64,000 nt of DNA from Tsukamurella sp. 1534. Its GTDB lineage: Bacteria > Actinomycetota > Actinomycetes > Mycobacteriales > Mycobacteriaceae. The stretch is taken from NCBI RefSeq assembly GCF_000312385.1, contig NZ_HE997626.1, forward strand, positions 297,206 to 361,205, read 5' to 3'. A program made the position numbers and the translations under genes. Positions 62,907 through 64,000 of this stretch are shown here, one piece after another. The notes beneath the pieces were generated by a model. It worked only from the letters and a program-made list of their open reading frames with translations, had not been told where the DNA came from and made no database searches. Positions within the stretch are counted from its first letter, which is position 1, and every line of letters begins with the position of its first letter.

Positions 62907-62946
62907 GACGGCGGTGGCCCGGCCGTCCGGTCGGGCCACCGCCGTC
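62907..62946. terminator. Strong hairpin, bidirectional terminator
   Basis: Perfect 15-bp arms, GACGGCGGTGGCCCG (62907-62921) and CGGGCCACCGCCGTC (62932-62946), enclose a 10-nt loop between the convergent sorC and YHS genes. No T-run follows, as is common in actinobacteria. Confidence 0.8.
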
Positions 62947-62957
62947 GTCAGCGCGTC

Positions 62958-63215
62958 TCAGGCAGCGTTCGCCGCGTACCTCGCCGGGTCCGCGTCGAAC
63001 TTCGGCGCGCATCCGGGGCAGCAGAAGTAGAACCGCTCGCCCTCGAAGTCGCGGAACAGTCCGGCGGCCTCGGCGGTGGACTTGACCACGGGGTTGCCCA
63101 CCATCACCGGGCAGGTGGTCGCATCCGCGTCCTTCCCGGCGACGGCCTCGCCGGTCGGGTCCTCGGCAGTCGATGCCTCGACGGGGGCGGTATCGTGGTT
63201 TCCACAGCAGCTCAT
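62958..63215 (-). CDS. YHS-domain metal-binding protein (alternative separate start)
   Basis: An 85-aa segment that could be a separate protein: an ATG at 63215 has AGAGGAAA before it. It starts MSCCGNHD and has a YHS domain: DATTCPVMVGNPVVKSTAEA then ERFYFCCPGCAPKFDADPAR. YHS domains of this type bind copper or other metals and are often encoded beside P1B ATPases. The upstream ATPase frame enters it without a stop, so both fused and separate products are possible. Confidence 0.7.
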   Translation of the reverse strand: MSCCGNHDTAPVEASTAEDPTGEAVAGKDADATTCPVMVGNPVVKSTAEAAGLFRDFEGERFYFCCPGCAPKFDADPARYAANAA

Positions 63216-64000
63216 GGTGTTTCCTCTCGGTGATTCGGTTGCGGGGTTCTTCGAGCCGCCCGCGCTACTGCGGAATCCCCGCAGCCGCAGGCTGTTGCCG
63301 ACGACGAAGACGCTGGAGAACGCCATCGCCGCGCCGGCGAGCATGGGGTTGAGCATCCCGAGCGCCGCGACGGGCACGGCCGCCACGTTGTAGGCGAAGG
63401 CCCAGAACAGGTTCGTCCGGATGGTTCCGAAGGTCCTGCGGGACAGCCTGATCGCGTCCACCACGGCGCGCAGGTCACCGCGCACCAGCGTGATGTCGGA
63501 GGCCTCGATCGCCACATCGGTGCCGGTGCCCATGGCCAGGCCCAGGTCGGCGTGCGCCAGTGCGGGCGCGTCGTTCACTCCGTCGCCGACCATGGCCACC
63601 ACGCGGCCCTCGCCCTGCAGCCGGGCGACCACATCCACCTTGTCCTGCGGCATGACCTCGGAGATCACCTCGTCGATGTCCACCTCGGCGGCGATCCGCC
63701 GGGCCGCCGCGTCGTTGTCGCCGGTGAGCAGCACGGGCGTCAGGCCGAGTCCCCGCAGGCCGCGGATCGCCTCCGCGCTGGTGGGTTTCACGGTGTCGGC
63801 GACCACCAGGATGCCCCTGGCCTCGCCGTCCCAGCCGACGCCGACCACGGTCTTGCCCTGCTCCTCGGCGTCCCGCTTGGCGCGGGCGACGGCCGGGCTC
63901 AGGCGCAGGGACCAGTCCTGCAGCAGCGCGTCGCGGCCCACGATCACGCCGTGCCCGTCGACCACGCCCTGCACGCCCCGACCCTCGACGTTCGCGAACC
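62958..64000 (-). CDS. Heavy-metal P1B ATPase (C-terminal part) read in frame into a YHS protein; incomplete at window edge
   Basis: C-terminal part of a copper-type (CopA/CtpV-like) P1B ATPase, continuing beyond base 64000. Visible are the end of the nucleotide domain, the P-domain signature GDGVNDAPALAHADLGLAMG preceded by VLLTGDND, and the last two helices (FWAFAYNVAAVPVAALGMLN, NPMLAGAAMAFSSVFVVGNS). After the usual end NSLRLRGF the frame does not stop: it runs through ~20 polar residues into MSCCGNHD and a full YHS domain. It may be a true fusion or a lost stop codon. The catalytic DKTGT lies outside the window. Confidence 0.85.
   Translation of the reverse strand, partial: FANVEGRGVQGVVDGHGVIVGRDALLQDWSLRLSPAVARAKRDAEEQGKTVVGVGWDGEARGILVVADTVKPTSAEAIRGLRGLGLTPVLLTGDNDAAARRIAAEVDIDEVISEVMPQDKVDVVARLQGEGRVVAMVGDGVNDAPALAHADLGLAMGTGTDVAIEASDITLVRGDLRAVVDAIRLSRRTFGTIRTNLFWAFAYNVAAVPVAALGMLNPMLAGAAMAFSSVFVVGNSLRLRGFRSSAGGSKNPATESPRGNTMSCCGNHDTAPVEASTAEDPTGEAVAGKDADATTCPVMVGNPVVKSTAEAAGLFRDFEGERFYFCCPGCAPKFDADPARYAANAA

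Overview
The window is uniformly GC-rich, gene-dense chromosomal DNA from an actinobacterium, most likely a mycolic-acid-containing member of the Mycobacteriales. Tsukamurella, Gordonia or a relative would fit, but the genus is not proven here. The gene order TetR-mfd-mazG-lpqU, followed by tRNA-Gln, glmU, prs, rplY and pth, matches the arrangement known around Rv1014c-Rv1022 of Mycobacterium tuberculosis. GTG starts, ATGA/GTGA stop-start overlaps, and -10 hexamers 6-9 bases before start codons (leaderless mRNAs) are all common.

Layout. 1-8.6 kb: the end of the complex I operon (nuoG 3' part to nuoN). 8.6-13.4 kb: a small membrane protein, a TetR regulator, an XRE-cupin regulator divergent from azlCD, a 21-bp minisatellite with a large nested inverted repeat, a secreted lipase and a DUF1905 protein. 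13.4-24 kb: a frameshifted DUF1761 membrane gene divergent from a TetR gene across four AGTACT boxes, then mfd, mazG, lpqU, a T4 endonuclease V-like gene, tRNA-Gln(UUG), glmU and prs. 23.7-34.7 kb: about 11 kb of accessory genes between prs and rplY, comprising DUF1905, ArsC-like, LysR, NAD-formate dehydrogenase (3' frameshift), FUSC exporter, DyP peroxidase plus encapsulin, a Clp ATPase, a dienelactone hydrolase, an F420-type oxidoreductase and an epoxide-hydrolase-like protein. 34.7-39.4 kb: rplY, pth, a GNAT, prfC, and a TetR/thioesterase divergent pair. 39.4-40.1 kb: a LysE exporter.

40.2-54.5 kb is the most unusual region and the best candidate for an undescribed system. A minus-strand operon of seven genes, every junction overlapping or translationally coupled, encodes in order a rifampin-phosphotransferase-like dikinase, a fatty acyl-AMP ligase fused to a nucleotidyltransferase and a PqqD-like segment, an acyl carrier protein, an NAD(P)-dependent reductase, a diverged nucleoside diphosphate kinase-like protein, an AfsA (butyrolactone synthase-type) protein and a UbiA prenyltransferase. 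Beside it lie a glycosyltransferase-cytochrome P450 fusion and a GT1 glycosyltransferase. My inference is that it builds a glycosylated, prenyl- or alkyl-transferred lipid derived from an ACP-bound fatty acid, with the two kinases making a diphosphate donor for the UbiA enzyme. The product is unknown.

54.6-64 kb: a hydroxyisobutyryl-CoA hydrolase-like gene, an ABC-F ATPase, a glycerol operon (glpD-glpF-glpK) divergent from a SorC regulator, and the end of a copper-type P-type ATPase that reads in frame into a YHS metal-binding protein at the window edge.
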